A stretch of DNA of 49,808 bases from Archaeoglobi archaeon JdFR-42 (GCA_002010305.1 MTND01000001.1:5358-55165); one strand, 5' to 3'. Counted from the stretch's first letter, positions 17,146-26,525 are shown. Notes: generated by a model not told the origin, from the letters alone. Numbers and translations: made by a program.

Positions 17146-17153
17146 TTTTTATA
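17146..17153 (+). promoter_or_regulatory. TATA box of the fwd operon
   Basis: tttttata predicts transcription from about 17176, giving a short leader with aggttgtgg before the ATG at 17199. This excludes the longer in-frame start at 17133. Confidence 0.5.
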
Positions 17154-17198
17154 GCAAGATTTATCACTGGACATTGTATTTCTCAGGTTGTGGTCAAT

Positions 17199-17582
17199 AT
17201 GGGCTTAAAAGCTAATGTTGTAACTGGCAGAAGCCTTGGACAGGGCAGTTATGTGGATGATAAGCTTTCAAAGGAATATTTTGAGGCTGTGTCTATATGT
17301 GAAGTTAACCCTGAGGATTGTGAGTACCTCAGTATTGAAGAGGGGGACAGGGTTAAAATCACCACTGAGTTTGGCAGTGTTGTGTTATCTGTGAAAAAAA
17401 ACAAGGACATCCCGAGTGGAGTGGTTTTTGTTCCTATGGGCCCATATGCCAATCAGATTATTGATCCAGAAACCACAGGCACTGGAATGCCCCAGTTCAA
17501 GGGAATTGATGCCACAATTGAAAAAACCGATGAAAAAGTGCTTGAGGTTAATGAGCTGATAGAGAACGTGATCTCCAGGTGA
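17199..17582 (+). CDS. fwdD: Formylmethanofuran dehydrogenase subunit D
   Basis: 127 residues from the ATG at 17199. It is the molybdopterin-dinucleotide-binding domain that is a separate chain in Fwd/Fmd: VVTGRSLGQGSYVDDKLSKE, NPEDCEYLSIEEGDRVKI and GVVFVPMGPYANQII. It pairs with FwdB to hold the W- or Mo-bisMGD cofactor. First gene of fwdD-B-A-C-fdhA. Tungsten versus molybdenum cannot be decided from sequence, so fwd is used in the general sense. Confidence 0.92.
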   Translation: MGLKANVVTGRSLGQGSYVDDKLSKEYFEAVSICEVNPEDCEYLSIEEGDRVKITTEFGSVVLSVKKNKDIPSGVVFVPMGPYANQIIDPETTGTGMPQFKGIDATIEKTDEKVLEVNELIENVISR

Positions 17583-17586
17583 TGTA

Positions 17587-18861
17587 ATGAGAGTGTTGTA
17601 TGATATGAAATGTACTTTTTGTGGTAACGTATGCGATGATATTCTCATTCAGATTGATGAAGATGGTGTTTCCACAAAAAATACGTGTAAGCTCGGTTAT
17701 CATAAATTTCTGGATCATCCCCGGATTGAATTCCCTCAGGTGGATGGCCAGAAAGTGAGTTATGATGAGGCTATTGAAACGGCAGCAGAAATTCTGGTGA
17801 ATTCGAAGAAACCCCTTCTGTACGGATGGGCTTCAACGGTCAATGAGGCCATAGCCTATGGGGTAGCTCTTGCGGAAAAACTGGGAGGGGTATATGACAA
17901 CACTTCATCGGTGTGTCATGCTCCTTCAACCCTTGCAACCCAGGAAACAGGAATTCCCGCTTCAACCCTTGGTCAGGTGAAAAATAGAGCAGATCTACTG
18001 ATTTTCTGGGGATGTAACCCCATGAGCGCTCATCCAAGGCACCCCACTAGATATTCTGTTTTTCCCAGAGGTTTCTTTGTGGAAGGCAGAAGAAAGCGAC
18101 ATGTGGTGGTTGTGGACGTTAGAAAAACCAGGACTGCCAATATTGCGGATGAGTTCATTCAGATCCCTCCAAACAGCGATTATCATATAATCACTGCCAT
18201 GAGGATGATCCTTGCCGGGAAAGAGGATGATCTTCCAAACTCCGTGGCAGGTGTTCCTGCTGAAAAACTGGTCTCTTTGGTGGATAAGATGAGGAATGCG
18301 AGATTTGGAGCCCTTCTATATGGTCTTGGAATGACCCAGTCCAGAGGTCGAAACAAGAATGTGGAGAATGCGATCCGTCTGGTCCAGGAGCTTAACAGTC
18401 ACACAAGATTTGTGATTCAGCCTATGAGAGGGCATTTCAATGTGGTTGGAGCGGATCAGGTTCCTACATGGGAAGTTGGTTTTCCCTATGCCATTGACTT
18501 TTCCCGGGGGTACGCCAGGTTCTCTCCCGGAGAATTCTCTGTAACAGAAATTTTAAGGAGAAAAGACTGTGATTCAGCCCTGGTGGTTTCTTCTGATCCA
18601 GCAGCCCATTTACCGGCCAGATCGGTGAAGCATCTGGCTGATATTCCTGTAATTCAGATTGATCCTCATCCCAATCTCACCACACGTTTTGCCAAAGTTG
18701 TTATACCCTCCTCCCTTGTGGGAATTGAAGCTGAGGGAACGGTATACAGGATGGACGGAATACCAATGCGTTTGAAAAAATTCAAAGAGAGCGAATACCT
18801 CTCTGATGAGGAAATCCTGGAAAGGCTGTATCATAAGGTCGTGGAATTGATGGGGGCGTGA
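17587..18861 (+). CDS. fwdB: Formylmethanofuran dehydrogenase catalytic subunit B
   Basis: 424 residues. N-terminal [4Fe-4S] ligands are in CTFCGNVC and CKLG. The metal-ligating residue is Cys110 in SSVCHAPST, so this is the cysteine, not the selenocysteine, form. The FwdB signature WGCNPMSAHPRHPTRYS and the HFNVVGADQVPTWEVGFPYA block are present. The subunit reduces CO2 to formate at the W/Mo centre (or the reverse); formate then travels to FwdA. It begins 4 bp after fwdD ends and abuts fwdA. Confidence 0.95.
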   Translation: MRVLYDMKCTFCGNVCDDILIQIDEDGVSTKNTCKLGYHKFLDHPRIEFPQVDGQKVSYDEAIETAAEILVNSKKPLLYGWASTVNEAIAYGVALAEKLGGVYDNTSSVCHAPSTLATQETGIPASTLGQVKNRADLLIFWGCNPMSAHPRHPTRYSVFPRGFFVEGRRKRHVVVVDVRKTRTANIADEFIQIPPNSDYHIITAMRMILAGKEDDLPNSVAGVPAEKLVSLVDKMRNARFGALLYGLGMTQSRGRNKNVENAIRLVQELNSHTRFVIQPMRGHFNVVGADQVPTWEVGFPYAIDFSRGYARFSPGEFSVTEILRRKDCDSALVVSSDPAAHLPARSVKHLADIPVIQIDPHPNLTTRFAKVVIPSSLVGIEAEGTVYRMDGIPMRLKKFKESEYLSDEEILERLYHKVVELMGA

Positions 18862-18862
18862 T

Positions 18863-20536
18863 ATGAACCTGATCATTCGCAATGGGATTGTATACGACCC
18901 TCAGAACGGGGTCGCTGGGGAGAAGATGGACATATTCATCGAAAATGGTACAATTGTTGAAAATCTTCCTAAAGATGCAAAGGTTATTGATGCCAGTGGA
19001 AAGCTCGTAGTGGCTGGCGGAGTGGATATGCACACCCATATTGCGGGGGGTAAGGTTAATACAGCCAGAGTCATGAGGCCAGAAGATGTTAAATCTGGCA
19101 TACGAAGAAATCCTGGATTCAGGGCAGAATCGGGATATACGGTTCCCAACTCTTATGGTATAGGGTATAGATACGCTAGAATGGGATATACAACCGCTTT
19201 TGAGCCTGCTAACCCTCCTATTTCTGCCTTTCATACCCATGAAGAGCTGGATGCAATCCCCATGATCGATAAAGGAACCTTTGTTCTATCAGGAAACAAC
19301 TGGAATGTTATGGAGTACACAAAAAAAGGAGATATGGAAAAGCTCGCTGCCTATATGGCCTGGTTACTCAACCGAACCAAGAGTTATGGAATCAAGGTCG
19401 TTAATCCCGGGGGAATTGAAGCGTGGGCCTACGGGAAGAATATGCGAGGACTGGATGATGTAGTCCCTTATTTTGAGGTCACCCCTGCGGATATAATAAA
19501 CTCCCTTGTAAAGGTTAACGAGGAGTTATCCCTTCCTCATCCTGTCCATCTTCACTGCAACAACCTGGGAGTTCCCGGGAATTTTGAGACCACCCTCCAA
19601 TCCATGAAACTGGTAGAGGGAATTGAGAATAAAGATCGCCCGGTTCTTCACGTAACTCATGTACAGTTTAACTCGTATGCTGGAGATTCATGGAAAACTT
19701 TCTCATCTGGGGCTGAAGAGATCGCCAGATACGTCAATAAGGTGGATAACATCACGGTTGATATGGGGCAACCCGTATTTGGATCTGCTACCACAATGAC
19801 CGCAGATGCTCCAGCCCAGTTTGCTCTTCACAAGCTTACTAAAGCCAAGTGGAGCAATATGGACGTGGAACTGGAAACAGGAGCGGGCATTCTTCCCTTT
19901 TTCTACTCACCAAAGAACCCCGTTACGGCAGTCCAGTGGGCTATCGGTCTGGAAATAGGCCTTCTCGTCAATCCTGGAAAGGTTGTCCTGACGACAGACC
20001 ACCCCAATGGTGGGCCTTTCACATCCTACCCCTATATTGCTGCTATGCTGATGAGCAGGAAGAAAAGAGAAGAGGAACTGGCCAGAGTTCACAAGCTGGT
20101 GGAAAAAGCCACGTCCCTCCCCTCTATAGAAGTGGAACTAACCCTGGAAGATGTAATTCTGATGACCAGAACTCTGCCTGCCAGACTCCTTAATCTCGAA
20201 AAGAAGGGGCATCTTGGAGTGGGGGCTGAGGGGGATGTTGCAATATATGACTTTAATCCCCTGGAAGCGGATCCATCGAGAGATTACGGAGTAGTAGAAA
20301 AAGCCCTATCCTCGGCAGAAGTGACAGTCAAGGGAGGGGAAGTAATCGTCAAAGATGGAAATCTTGCCAGGCAGGTGTATGGAAAGACCTACTGGGTTAA
20401 TACATATACCGATGACCACTGGAGTTTGATCGGGGATGATGTGATCAATCTCTTCAGGTATTACTCCCTTGAGTTCTCTAGTTACGGTGTTGAGGAAGAA
20501 TGGCTGAAGGCCAGCCATCCGGTGGAGGTGTCCTGA
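18863..20536 (+). CDS. fwdA: Formylmethanofuran dehydrogenase subunit A (amidohydrolase)
   Basis: 557 residues. An amidohydrolase-fold enzyme with a dinuclear metal site: His57 and His59 in GVDMHTHIAGG, the carboxylated Lys in SYGIKVVNPGG (about residue 178), HLHCNNLG, HVTHVQFNSY and the catalytic Asp in TTDHPNGGPF. FwdA condenses formate made by FwdB with methanofuran to give formyl-MFR. ATG follows the fwdB stop by one base, and its stop abuts fwdC. Length and residues are complete. Confidence 0.96.
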   Translation: MNLIIRNGIVYDPQNGVAGEKMDIFIENGTIVENLPKDAKVIDASGKLVVAGGVDMHTHIAGGKVNTARVMRPEDVKSGIRRNPGFRAESGYTVPNSYGIGYRYARMGYTTAFEPANPPISAFHTHEELDAIPMIDKGTFVLSGNNWNVMEYTKKGDMEKLAAYMAWLLNRTKSYGIKVVNPGGIEAWAYGKNMRGLDDVVPYFEVTPADIINSLVKVNEELSLPHPVHLHCNNLGVPGNFETTLQSMKLVEGIENKDRPVLHVTHVQFNSYAGDSWKTFSSGAEEIARYVNKVDNITVDMGQPVFGSATTMTADAPAQFALHKLTKAKWSNMDVELETGAGILPFFYSPKNPVTAVQWAIGLEIGLLVNPGKVVLTTDHPNGGPFTSYPYIAAMLMSRKKREEELARVHKLVEKATSLPSIEVELTLEDVILMTRTLPARLLNLEKKGHLGVGAEGDVAIYDFNPLEADPSRDYGVVEKALSSAEVTVKGGEVIVKDGNLARQVYGKTYWVNTYTDDHWSLIGDDVINLFRYYSLEFSSYGVEEEWLKASHPVEVS

Positions 20537-21253
20537 ATGGCAGTAAAGCTTAGCCTCAAGACAGAACTGGATGTGCCAGTCGAGGTGGATGGAATTGTTC
20601 CATCTGTTGTTGGAGGAAAAACCCTGGAAGAGATACAGTCGCTGGAGGTTTATCACGGAAACAGGGTTGTGAAGCTGGGGGAGATATTCAATGTTTCACT
20701 CGAGGAGGGAGAGGAGAACCTCCTTATCTGTGAGGGTGATTTTTCCAAGGTTAAGTGGCTCGGTAAGGGAATGGATGGTGGAAAGATTCTGGTGAGAGGT
20801 AACGTCGGCCCCCACTGCGGGGCTTTCATGAAAGGAGGAGAGATCACAGTGGAGGGACATGCAGATGACTACCTCGGAGCGGAAATGGTGGAGGGGGTTA
20901 TAACCGTTACTGGGAATGCTGGCAGCTATACTGGAGCTGCTTACCATGGTAGCATGAATGGTATGAAAGGTGGAAAGATACTCCTCGAAGGAAATGCTGG
21001 CAGTTACCTCGGGGAGAAGATGAAAGAAGGGTATATAGAGGTGAGGGGAAACGCCGGAGATTTTGTGGGATACAAGATGTCCGGTGGTAAGATTGTTATT
21101 TTGGGAGACAGTGGAATAACGGGTGCCGCCATGAAGGGTGGCGAAATCACGGTAAAGGGGAAGTGTGAGTTGCCCCCATCTCTCAAAGAAGAGGATGGGA
21201 AGTATGTGGGTGACATCTTAGAGGGGGGAAAAGGGGTGGTAATCACGGGATGA
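20537..21253 (+). CDS. fwdC: Formylmethanofuran dehydrogenase subunit C
   Basis: 238 residues. The C-terminal two-thirds is a beta-helix of GxxGxxxxGG-type repeats (MDGGKILVRGNVGPHCGAFM, MKGGEITVEGHADDYLGAEM and so on), shared with the C-terminal domain of glutamate synthase and typical of FwdC. It is a structural subunit linking FwdA and FwdB. Starts at the base after the fwdA stop. Subunits F, G and H (polyferredoxin and ferredoxins) are not adjacent; fdhA occupies the next position. Confidence 0.93.
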   Translation: MAVKLSLKTELDVPVEVDGIVPSVVGGKTLEEIQSLEVYHGNRVVKLGEIFNVSLEEGEENLLICEGDFSKVKWLGKGMDGGKILVRGNVGPHCGAFMKGGEITVEGHADDYLGAEMVEGVITVTGNAGSYTGAAYHGSMNGMKGGKILLEGNAGSYLGEKMKEGYIEVRGNAGDFVGYKMSGGKIVILGDSGITGAAMKGGEITVKGKCELPPSLKEEDGKYVGDILEGGKGVVITG

Positions 21254-21265
21254 GACAGGATTGAG

Positions 21266-23263
21266 ATGAAAGGAGAAGATGAGCTATCTGATGTGACCCT
21301 GTGTCCTTTCTGTGGGGTTGGATGTAATGTCAGACTAGAAATCAGAGAGGGTAGGGTAATCGGAGTAAAACCAGCAGGTGTTGAACCGAATGGCAATCTG
21401 CTGTGTATAAAGGGGCAAACCATTCATGAATGGATCCAGCATGAAGATCGCCTTAGATATCCTCTGGTTGAAGGGGAAGAAGCCACCTGGGATGAAGCTC
21501 TGACCTATGTGGCTGAAAAGATTATTGAGGTTATAACCCATCATGGACCGGATTCTCTGTATTTTCTCACTTCTTCATCCAGCTCCAACGAAGATAACTA
21601 TCTTCTCCAGAAGTTTGTCAGGGCCCTGGGAACCAACAACATAGACAACTGCGCCAGGCTCTGTCACTCTCCTTCCGTGGAAATGTTGAGTTATATGCTC
21701 GGTTCTGCTGCGGTATCCAACCCTCTTGATGATCTGGTTGATTCTGAGGTCATATGGATAATGGGATCAAACCTTGTGGAAACCCATCCGGTGGCCGTTA
21801 AGCACATTCTGGAGGCAAAAAGGAAAGGAAGCAAGATCATTGCCATCGATCCGAGATCTTCTCCCACCACGAAGATAGCTGATATTCATGTCAGCATAAA
21901 ACCCGGAAAGGATCTGTATCTCCTTGGAGCTGTTCTTCATGTGATACTCACTGAGAAGCTGTATGATGAGGAATTCGTTTTCAGCAGACTGGAGAATTTT
22001 GAGGAGTTCTCGAGGTCGATAGTGGATTACAACCCAAAACGGGTAGCGGGTATTGCTGGAGTGCCGGAGGAATTGATTTACAGACTTGCCAGAGATTTTG
22101 CAAAAGCAGAGACAGCCTCTATTGTTTACTGTATGGGGTTGTGCCAGCATGTAACTGGTTCTTTAAACGTCGCGGCTATAGCGGATTTGATGCTCGTCAC
22201 CGGGAAGCTGGGGAAAAAAGGATCAGGTCTTTATCCCATGAGGGGGAAGAGCAACGTCCAGGGAGCATGTGATATGGGCGGGTTGCCCAATATCCTTCCT
22301 GGATATGTTAAGCTTGGCACTTCTGGTGTGCATTATCTGGAGAGGGTGTGGGGCTATACCATACCTTCCAGACCGGGTATCAGGGAGAGCGAGGTGTTCA
22401 GTGAAATCGATAAAGGGAATATTAAATTTCTCTATATCGTGGGAGAAAACCCTGCAGGCTCTCATCCCAATTCGGATTTTGTTCGGAGAATGCTTGAAAA
22501 GGTATTTCTGGTGGTTCAGGACATATTTCCCAGTGAGACTTCAAAATTTGCCAATGTAGTGTTGCCTGCAGCCTGTTTTGCAGAAAGAGAGGGCACCTAC
22601 ACCAACACTGAACGAAGGGTTCAGAGACTCAGAAAGGTTATCGAGCCACCAGGAAAAGCCCTTCCCGACTGGAAGATTATTTCCATGCTGGCTGAGAAAA
22701 TAGGTCTTTCCGGTTTTTCTTTTTCTGGCGAGAGTGAGATTTTTAAAGAGATAACCGAGGCTGTTCCCCAGTATTCGGGGATATCTTATGAAACCGGAGG
22801 ATTCTGGCCAGGAAACAGGAAGTATTTGTTTGAAGATGGTTTTCTCACGGATAAGGGTATGGCAAAGTTGTTCTCTATACCCATGCCATCCAACGGGGAT
22901 AACGGGGAAGAGTATCCCTTCTCCATGATAACCGGGAGGGTTCTGTTTCATTTCCATTCTTCCAATCAGACCTTGAGGGCCAGAACTCTAACAAGAAGAC
23001 TCAACAAACCCTTTGCAGAAGTGAGCTATTATGATGCTGAAGAACTGGGCGTTTCTGAAGGAGATAAGGTGCTGATTGAATCTCCATGGGGAAGTATCAT
23101 CACAGAGGTGAGGGTAAGCGATAAGGTTGGGCTGAAACAGGTCTTTGTCCCAATTCATTTTCTTACGGCTAATCCGAATACCCTCATACCAGTGAAGCTG
23201 GAAGAATGCTCAAAGGTACCGGCCTTCAAGCTCACCAAGGTGAGAATAAAAAAGATTGAGTGA
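21266..23263 (+). CDS. fdhA: Formate dehydrogenase-like molybdopterin oxidoreductase alpha subunit
   Basis: 665 residues, normal for F420- or ferredoxin-type FdhA. N-terminal [4Fe-4S] ligands are Cys13, Cys16, Cys20 and Cys47 (CPFCGVGC, LLCIKG). The metal ligand is Cys133 in NCARLCHSPSV, where some relatives have selenocysteine. MRGKSNVQGACDMGGLPNIL and the C-terminal dinucleotide-binding domain (SNQTLRARTLTRRLN; SPWGSIITEV) complete the fold. It is 12 bp after fwdC and no fdhB-like F420 or NAD subunit follows. In this place it may feed formate to FwdA or work with other electron carriers. FdhD at 10.5 kb is its likely maturase. Confidence 0.88.
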   Translation: MKGEDELSDVTLCPFCGVGCNVRLEIREGRVIGVKPAGVEPNGNLLCIKGQTIHEWIQHEDRLRYPLVEGEEATWDEALTYVAEKIIEVITHHGPDSLYFLTSSSSSNEDNYLLQKFVRALGTNNIDNCARLCHSPSVEMLSYMLGSAAVSNPLDDLVDSEVIWIMGSNLVETHPVAVKHILEAKRKGSKIIAIDPRSSPTTKIADIHVSIKPGKDLYLLGAVLHVILTEKLYDEEFVFSRLENFEEFSRSIVDYNPKRVAGIAGVPEELIYRLARDFAKAETASIVYCMGLCQHVTGSLNVAAIADLMLVTGKLGKKGSGLYPMRGKSNVQGACDMGGLPNILPGYVKLGTSGVHYLERVWGYTIPSRPGIRESEVFSEIDKGNIKFLYIVGENPAGSHPNSDFVRRMLEKVFLVVQDIFPSETSKFANVVLPAACFAEREGTYTNTERRVQRLRKVIEPPGKALPDWKIISMLAEKIGLSGFSFSGESEIFKEITEAVPQYSGISYETGGFWPGNRKYLFEDGFLTDKGMAKLFSIPMPSNGDNGEEYPFSMITGRVLFHFHSSNQTLRARTLTRRLNKPFAEVSYYDAEELGVSEGDKVLIESPWGSIITEVRVSDKVGLKQVFVPIHFLTANPNTLIPVKLEECSKVPAFKLTKVRIKKIE

Positions 23264-23265
23264 TG

Positions 23266-23448
23266 AGAGCGAGGAAATTGGATAAGGTATTGAGGGGATG
23301 GCATTGGACAAAGGCAAGGAAAGGCCAGATCAGGAACAGGACAAAAGCTAGTTATGGGAAAGTTATGGGAAGGTTAAGGGCAATTGAAGGCAGACTGAAG
23401 GCAGGGTGAAAGCAAAACCTGATATAGGTAAAGGGAGTATTCAGAAGC
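23266..23448 (+). other. Purine-rich spacer with short tandem repeats
   Basis: Between fdhA and the small membrane peptide the plus strand is strongly G+A-biased and holds imperfect repeats (gttatgggaaa, gttatgggaag; gaaggcagact, gaaggcagggt). No open frame longer than about 17 codons is present. Confidence 0.4.
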
Positions 23449-23598
23449 ATGAAAGGACGAGACTTGCTCATTCTGGCCATCGCCATACTCTTAGCATTGG
23501 TTCTGTGGAAGGTCATAGTGGCTGTGGTATATGTGGCCGTTTTTGTGGTGGTGGTGTATGTGATCTATAAATTGCTCCGGAAATACCTGGTTGGGTAG
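23449..23598 (+). CDS. 49-residue single-pass membrane peptide
   Basis: An ATG at 23449 with gggag 11 bases upstream opens a 49-residue frame: a charged start (MKGRDL), one long hydrophobic helix (about residues 6-38, rich in Val and Ile) and a basic end (YKLLRKYLVG). It follows fdhA by 185 bp in the same direction. The clean N-in helix with positive C-terminal residues looks like a genuine small membrane protein, perhaps a membrane tether. No family recognised. Confidence 0.5.
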   Translation: MKGRDLLILAIAILLALVLWKVIVAVVYVAVFVVVVYVIYKLLRKYLVG

Positions 23599-23778
23599 CA
23601 GTTTCAGTTGCAGTAATGCTTTTATCATTTTGTAGACCTTGCCTTGTTTCCCCGCCTTCTATAGGATGTGCTTATCATCGCCTATTAACACTGGACCGTA
23701 GGACACATAGCAGGCAGGTGGTATATTGTAGAGATTCAAAGGTGAATGCTGGATTCAATCAGGCTGGCGAGTAAGGAC

Positions 23779-25182
23779 TCAATCAAGTTCCATTATATCT
23801 GGAAGAGGCTGGATCTCTCTTTTTGACAATTTCCGGTAAGCATATTCAATGGCAAAAGAGGAACCAATCATTACTGCAAGTATGCCTATATCTCGAAGAG
23901 AACCTGCTGTGGACGATACCAGTATAATCAGAGCCATTAAACAGACTATTGCTCCAGCAACAGGTATCAGTCTGTTGCTCTTTGTTTTTTTATAGAGGCG
24001 GGCATTGGCCATGTTGACCGCAGAGAAAATAAGCAGGAAGCCTGCACTGCCCATAATGGCTATGCTGGATAGGTCGAAAAGGTTAGCCAGCAGAAGAGCA
24101 AGCCCTGTAGTGATGAGAAGCCCTTCAGTAGGACGGTTCCACACTCTGTGCTCGAGAACCTCTGGCAGCTCACCCTCTTTAGCGATTATATAGCTGACTC
24201 TTGCTGCACCATACAGGGAGGCGTTGATGGCAGAGGTTGTTGAAAGCAACGCTGCGATAGCGATCAGAGTAAATCCCGCATTCCCCAGAAATGGTCTGGC
24301 ACTGGCAGCAAGGGCGTAATCTTCTGCCGCTATGATCTGATCGTAGGGTAGATTGCCCACAGTCACAAGGGCCACCATAATATATAGGAACATCACAAGA
24401 CCGACAGAAGTGTAATAAGCTAAAGGTAACCTTTTACGCTCTTTTTGATCTTTAATCTCCTCTGTGGTGTTGGCAATAAGCTCGAATCCCTCGTAAGCAA
24501 GGAAGATGATCATCCCTCCCACGACTAACTGTAACGGGTGAGCCCATGTCTGGAGTTGAATTCTACTGCTGTCCACAGTCCATATTCCAGCTATAATGAA
24601 AAGGAATAAGATGGCTACCTTGAAGATGACAATCCACTCCTCAGCCTTTCCCACGATGCTAGCACTGAGGGTGTTAAGGCCCGTCAGCAGGATAACGATC
24701 CCAGTGATGAACACGTGCTTCCATACCGGCTGGAGATTCTGTGGTAGGAAGCTCGCTCCGTAACTTCCGAATGCATAGGCGTAGAGGGAGATCATAACTA
24801 TGTAGCTTATCCACAGCAGAATGTTCAACCCGCCAGTGATGATACCCGTGCCGAAGGCCCTGTTTAAGAATTCTACCGTCCCTCCTCTGCTTGGATAAGT
24901 GACTGATAGCCGGGCATAGGAGTAGGAGGTGATCATGGCAATGGTTCCACCCAGCAGGAAGGCGACTGGAGTGCCTCCCTTTGCCAGTTGAACTGCAAGA
25001 CCAAGAACGGCAAAGATTCCACCACCTACCATCCCTCCCACACCGATGGCAGTAGCAGACCAGAATCCAATGCCCCTGTTTTGTTGATTCTTTTGTTGAT
25101 TCACCAGATGGCCCCCTGAAGCCAGTACACGTTTTTCTATATTTAAGGTTCTCTTCCAAACTCTTAACGTCTTTTGATCCAC
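23779..25182 (-). CDS. APC-superfamily amino acid permease
   Basis: 467 residues from a GTG at 25182 with AAGGA upstream. Twelve predicted membrane helices. Helix 1 has the APC signature ATAIGVGGMVGGGIFAVLGL; SYSYARLSVTYPSRGGTVEF and FLAYEGFELIANTTEEIKD (helix 6 region) follow. It would import amino acids by proton symport or exchange. The first 40 residues are hydrophilic and polar (NQQKNQQNRGIGF). Alone in its orientation; substrate cannot be told from sequence. Confidence 0.88.
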   Translation of the reverse strand: MDQKTLRVWKRTLNIEKRVLASGGHLVNQQKNQQNRGIGFWSATAIGVGGMVGGGIFAVLGLAVQLAKGGTPVAFLLGGTIAMITSYSYARLSVTYPSRGGTVEFLNRAFGTGIITGGLNILLWISYIVMISLYAYAFGSYGASFLPQNLQPVWKHVFITGIVILLTGLNTLSASIVGKAEEWIVIFKVAILFLFIIAGIWTVDSSRIQLQTWAHPLQLVVGGMIIFLAYEGFELIANTTEEIKDQKERKRLPLAYYTSVGLVMFLYIMVALVTVGNLPYDQIIAAEDYALAASARPFLGNAGFTLIAIAALLSTTSAINASLYGAARVSYIIAKEGELPEVLEHRVWNRPTEGLLITTGLALLLANLFDLSSIAIMGSAGFLLIFSAVNMANARLYKKTKSNRLIPVAGAIVCLMALIILVSSTAGSLRDIGILAVMIGSSFAIEYAYRKLSKREIQPLPDIMELD

Positions 25183-25347
25183 TCACATTCCTTTTGGATC
25201 TCTTTAATTCTTGCTTCCCTATTTTCAGGGATGAGCATGAACAAGCAAAGGAACAAAATGCACCGGGGCTTAGAATGGTGATAAATCATAACTCACTCCT
25301 TCTCATGATGGATGTAATTCCCCATCTTACAGGGCCAAATGGAAAGA

Positions 25348-25357
25348 TTTTTTAAAA
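25348..25357 (+). promoter_or_regulatory. TATA box of the CPBP protease gene
   Basis: ttttttaaaa is centred about 27 bp before the ATG at 25380, predicting a leaderless transcript that starts at or next to the ATG. Confidence 0.45.
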
Positions 25358-25360
25358 GTA

Positions 25361-25382
25361 CATCCCTTGTTTTACAGGGATG
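25361..25382. promoter_or_regulatory. Inverted repeat covering the start codon of the CPBP gene
   Basis: catccct (25361-25367) and agggatg (25376-25382) form a perfect 7-bp inverted repeat with an 8-base spacer; the right arm ends in the ATG. It sits between the TATA box and the start, a position where a bound repressor would block initiation. Confidence 0.4.
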
Positions 25383-26525
25383 CTTGATTATAGATACAGT
25401 TATGGAGGGGAACGGGAAGAACTACTGGCAATCGTGGCTGGAATAACCTCTCAGCTCATCTCATCCTATATTTTCATGGTTTTTACCCTCTTCGATATTC
25501 TGGGTTCTTCACCATATTTCATCCTTTATGGAGGAGTCATCGGGCCTGTAATCTATCTGTTATACCGCAGAGTTCCTGGTGAGATTGGAGTGGCAGTATC
25601 TTTTGCCATCTCTCCCTATGTCTCTTCCTTCGTTGTTCCGTTGATCCCTGTTGGTGATGAGATCTTCATGTCTGCCATCATCTCCTTTTTACCCCTCGCC
25701 GTGGGGGTTATACTGTCTTTTGCCTACCTTGCCATTGCTCACACTGTAGAAGCCTTCAGGTATGGCGCCCCCAAGACCATCCTCCTTCCAATGGCCCTTA
25801 TAGTGGTGGCAGAAGTACTGAATTTCAGAGGAGAGATCCTGTATGGGCTGTATCTACATGTGCTGAACCTCTTGCTGTTGATCATCCTGGTATATGCTGT
25901 CAGATCTCCCTCTGATAGTGTTCTGATAGCCCTGTCCCTTGTATCTGTATTCAGGGTTGTTAATACAGCCATGCCCGTGTTCTTTCCTTACACCCTCTAC
26001 TGGTTTCCCCTTATCTATGCACCCTATCTGATATCCATAGCCTATGCTGCCCGTCAGATAGGCATGGGCTGGAGGGATCTGGGTTTGAAAATCTCCCGAG
26101 CCATGCCCCTCTATCTGGTTGTAGGGATTTTCCTTGGAATTCTCCTGGGATGGATGGAAAATCAAACCCTGGGGGCTACCGCTTTGATCCCCATTCTGGA
26201 CTGGAAGAATATCATCATCCTCTCTCTCGTTATGTTCGTTTTTGTCGGGCTTGGAGAGGAACTTGGCTACCGAGGCGTTCTTCAGACAACTCTTGAAAGG
26301 GAGCTGGGAGGATGGGGAGGCGTGCTCATTTCAAGTGTGTTATTCGGAATCATGCACTCTGGATACGGACTGTTCTCTGAAGTGGTTTTTGCAACTGTGG
26401 CCGGTTTTCTTCTGGGAATTGTGTTCTATTTTACGAGGAATATGTACTCGGTGGTTGTGGCTCACGCCGTGAACAACATCCTCATGTTTGGAATCGTTCC
26501 ATATCTGAGTTTGCCTTACTTTTAG
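25380..26525 (+). CDS. CPBP-family intramembrane metalloprotease
   Basis: 381 residues with about ten predicted helices. The C-terminal third holds the complete CPBP (Rce1/Abi) active-site set: EELGYRGVLQ (EExxxR), FGIMHS (FxxxH) and HAVNNILMF (HxxxN). The N-terminal half is an extra multi-helix membrane region (LIPVGDEIFMSAIISFLPLA) longer than in minimal members. The family includes CAAX-type prenyl proteases and bacteriocin-immunity proteins; the archaeal substrates are unknown. The promoter carries an inverted repeat over the start codon. Confidence 0.85.
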   Translation: MLDYRYSYGGEREELLAIVAGITSQLISSYIFMVFTLFDILGSSPYFILYGGVIGPVIYLLYRRVPGEIGVAVSFAISPYVSSFVVPLIPVGDEIFMSAIISFLPLAVGVILSFAYLAIAHTVEAFRYGAPKTILLPMALIVVAEVLNFRGEILYGLYLHVLNLLLLIILVYAVRSPSDSVLIALSLVSVFRVVNTAMPVFFPYTLYWFPLIYAPYLISIAYAARQIGMGWRDLGLKISRAMPLYLVVGIFLGILLGWMENQTLGATALIPILDWKNIIILSLVMFVFVGLGEELGYRGVLQTTLERELGGWGGVLISSVLFGIMHSGYGLFSEVVFATVAGFLLGIVFYFTRNMYSVVVAHAVNNILMFGIVPYLSLPYF

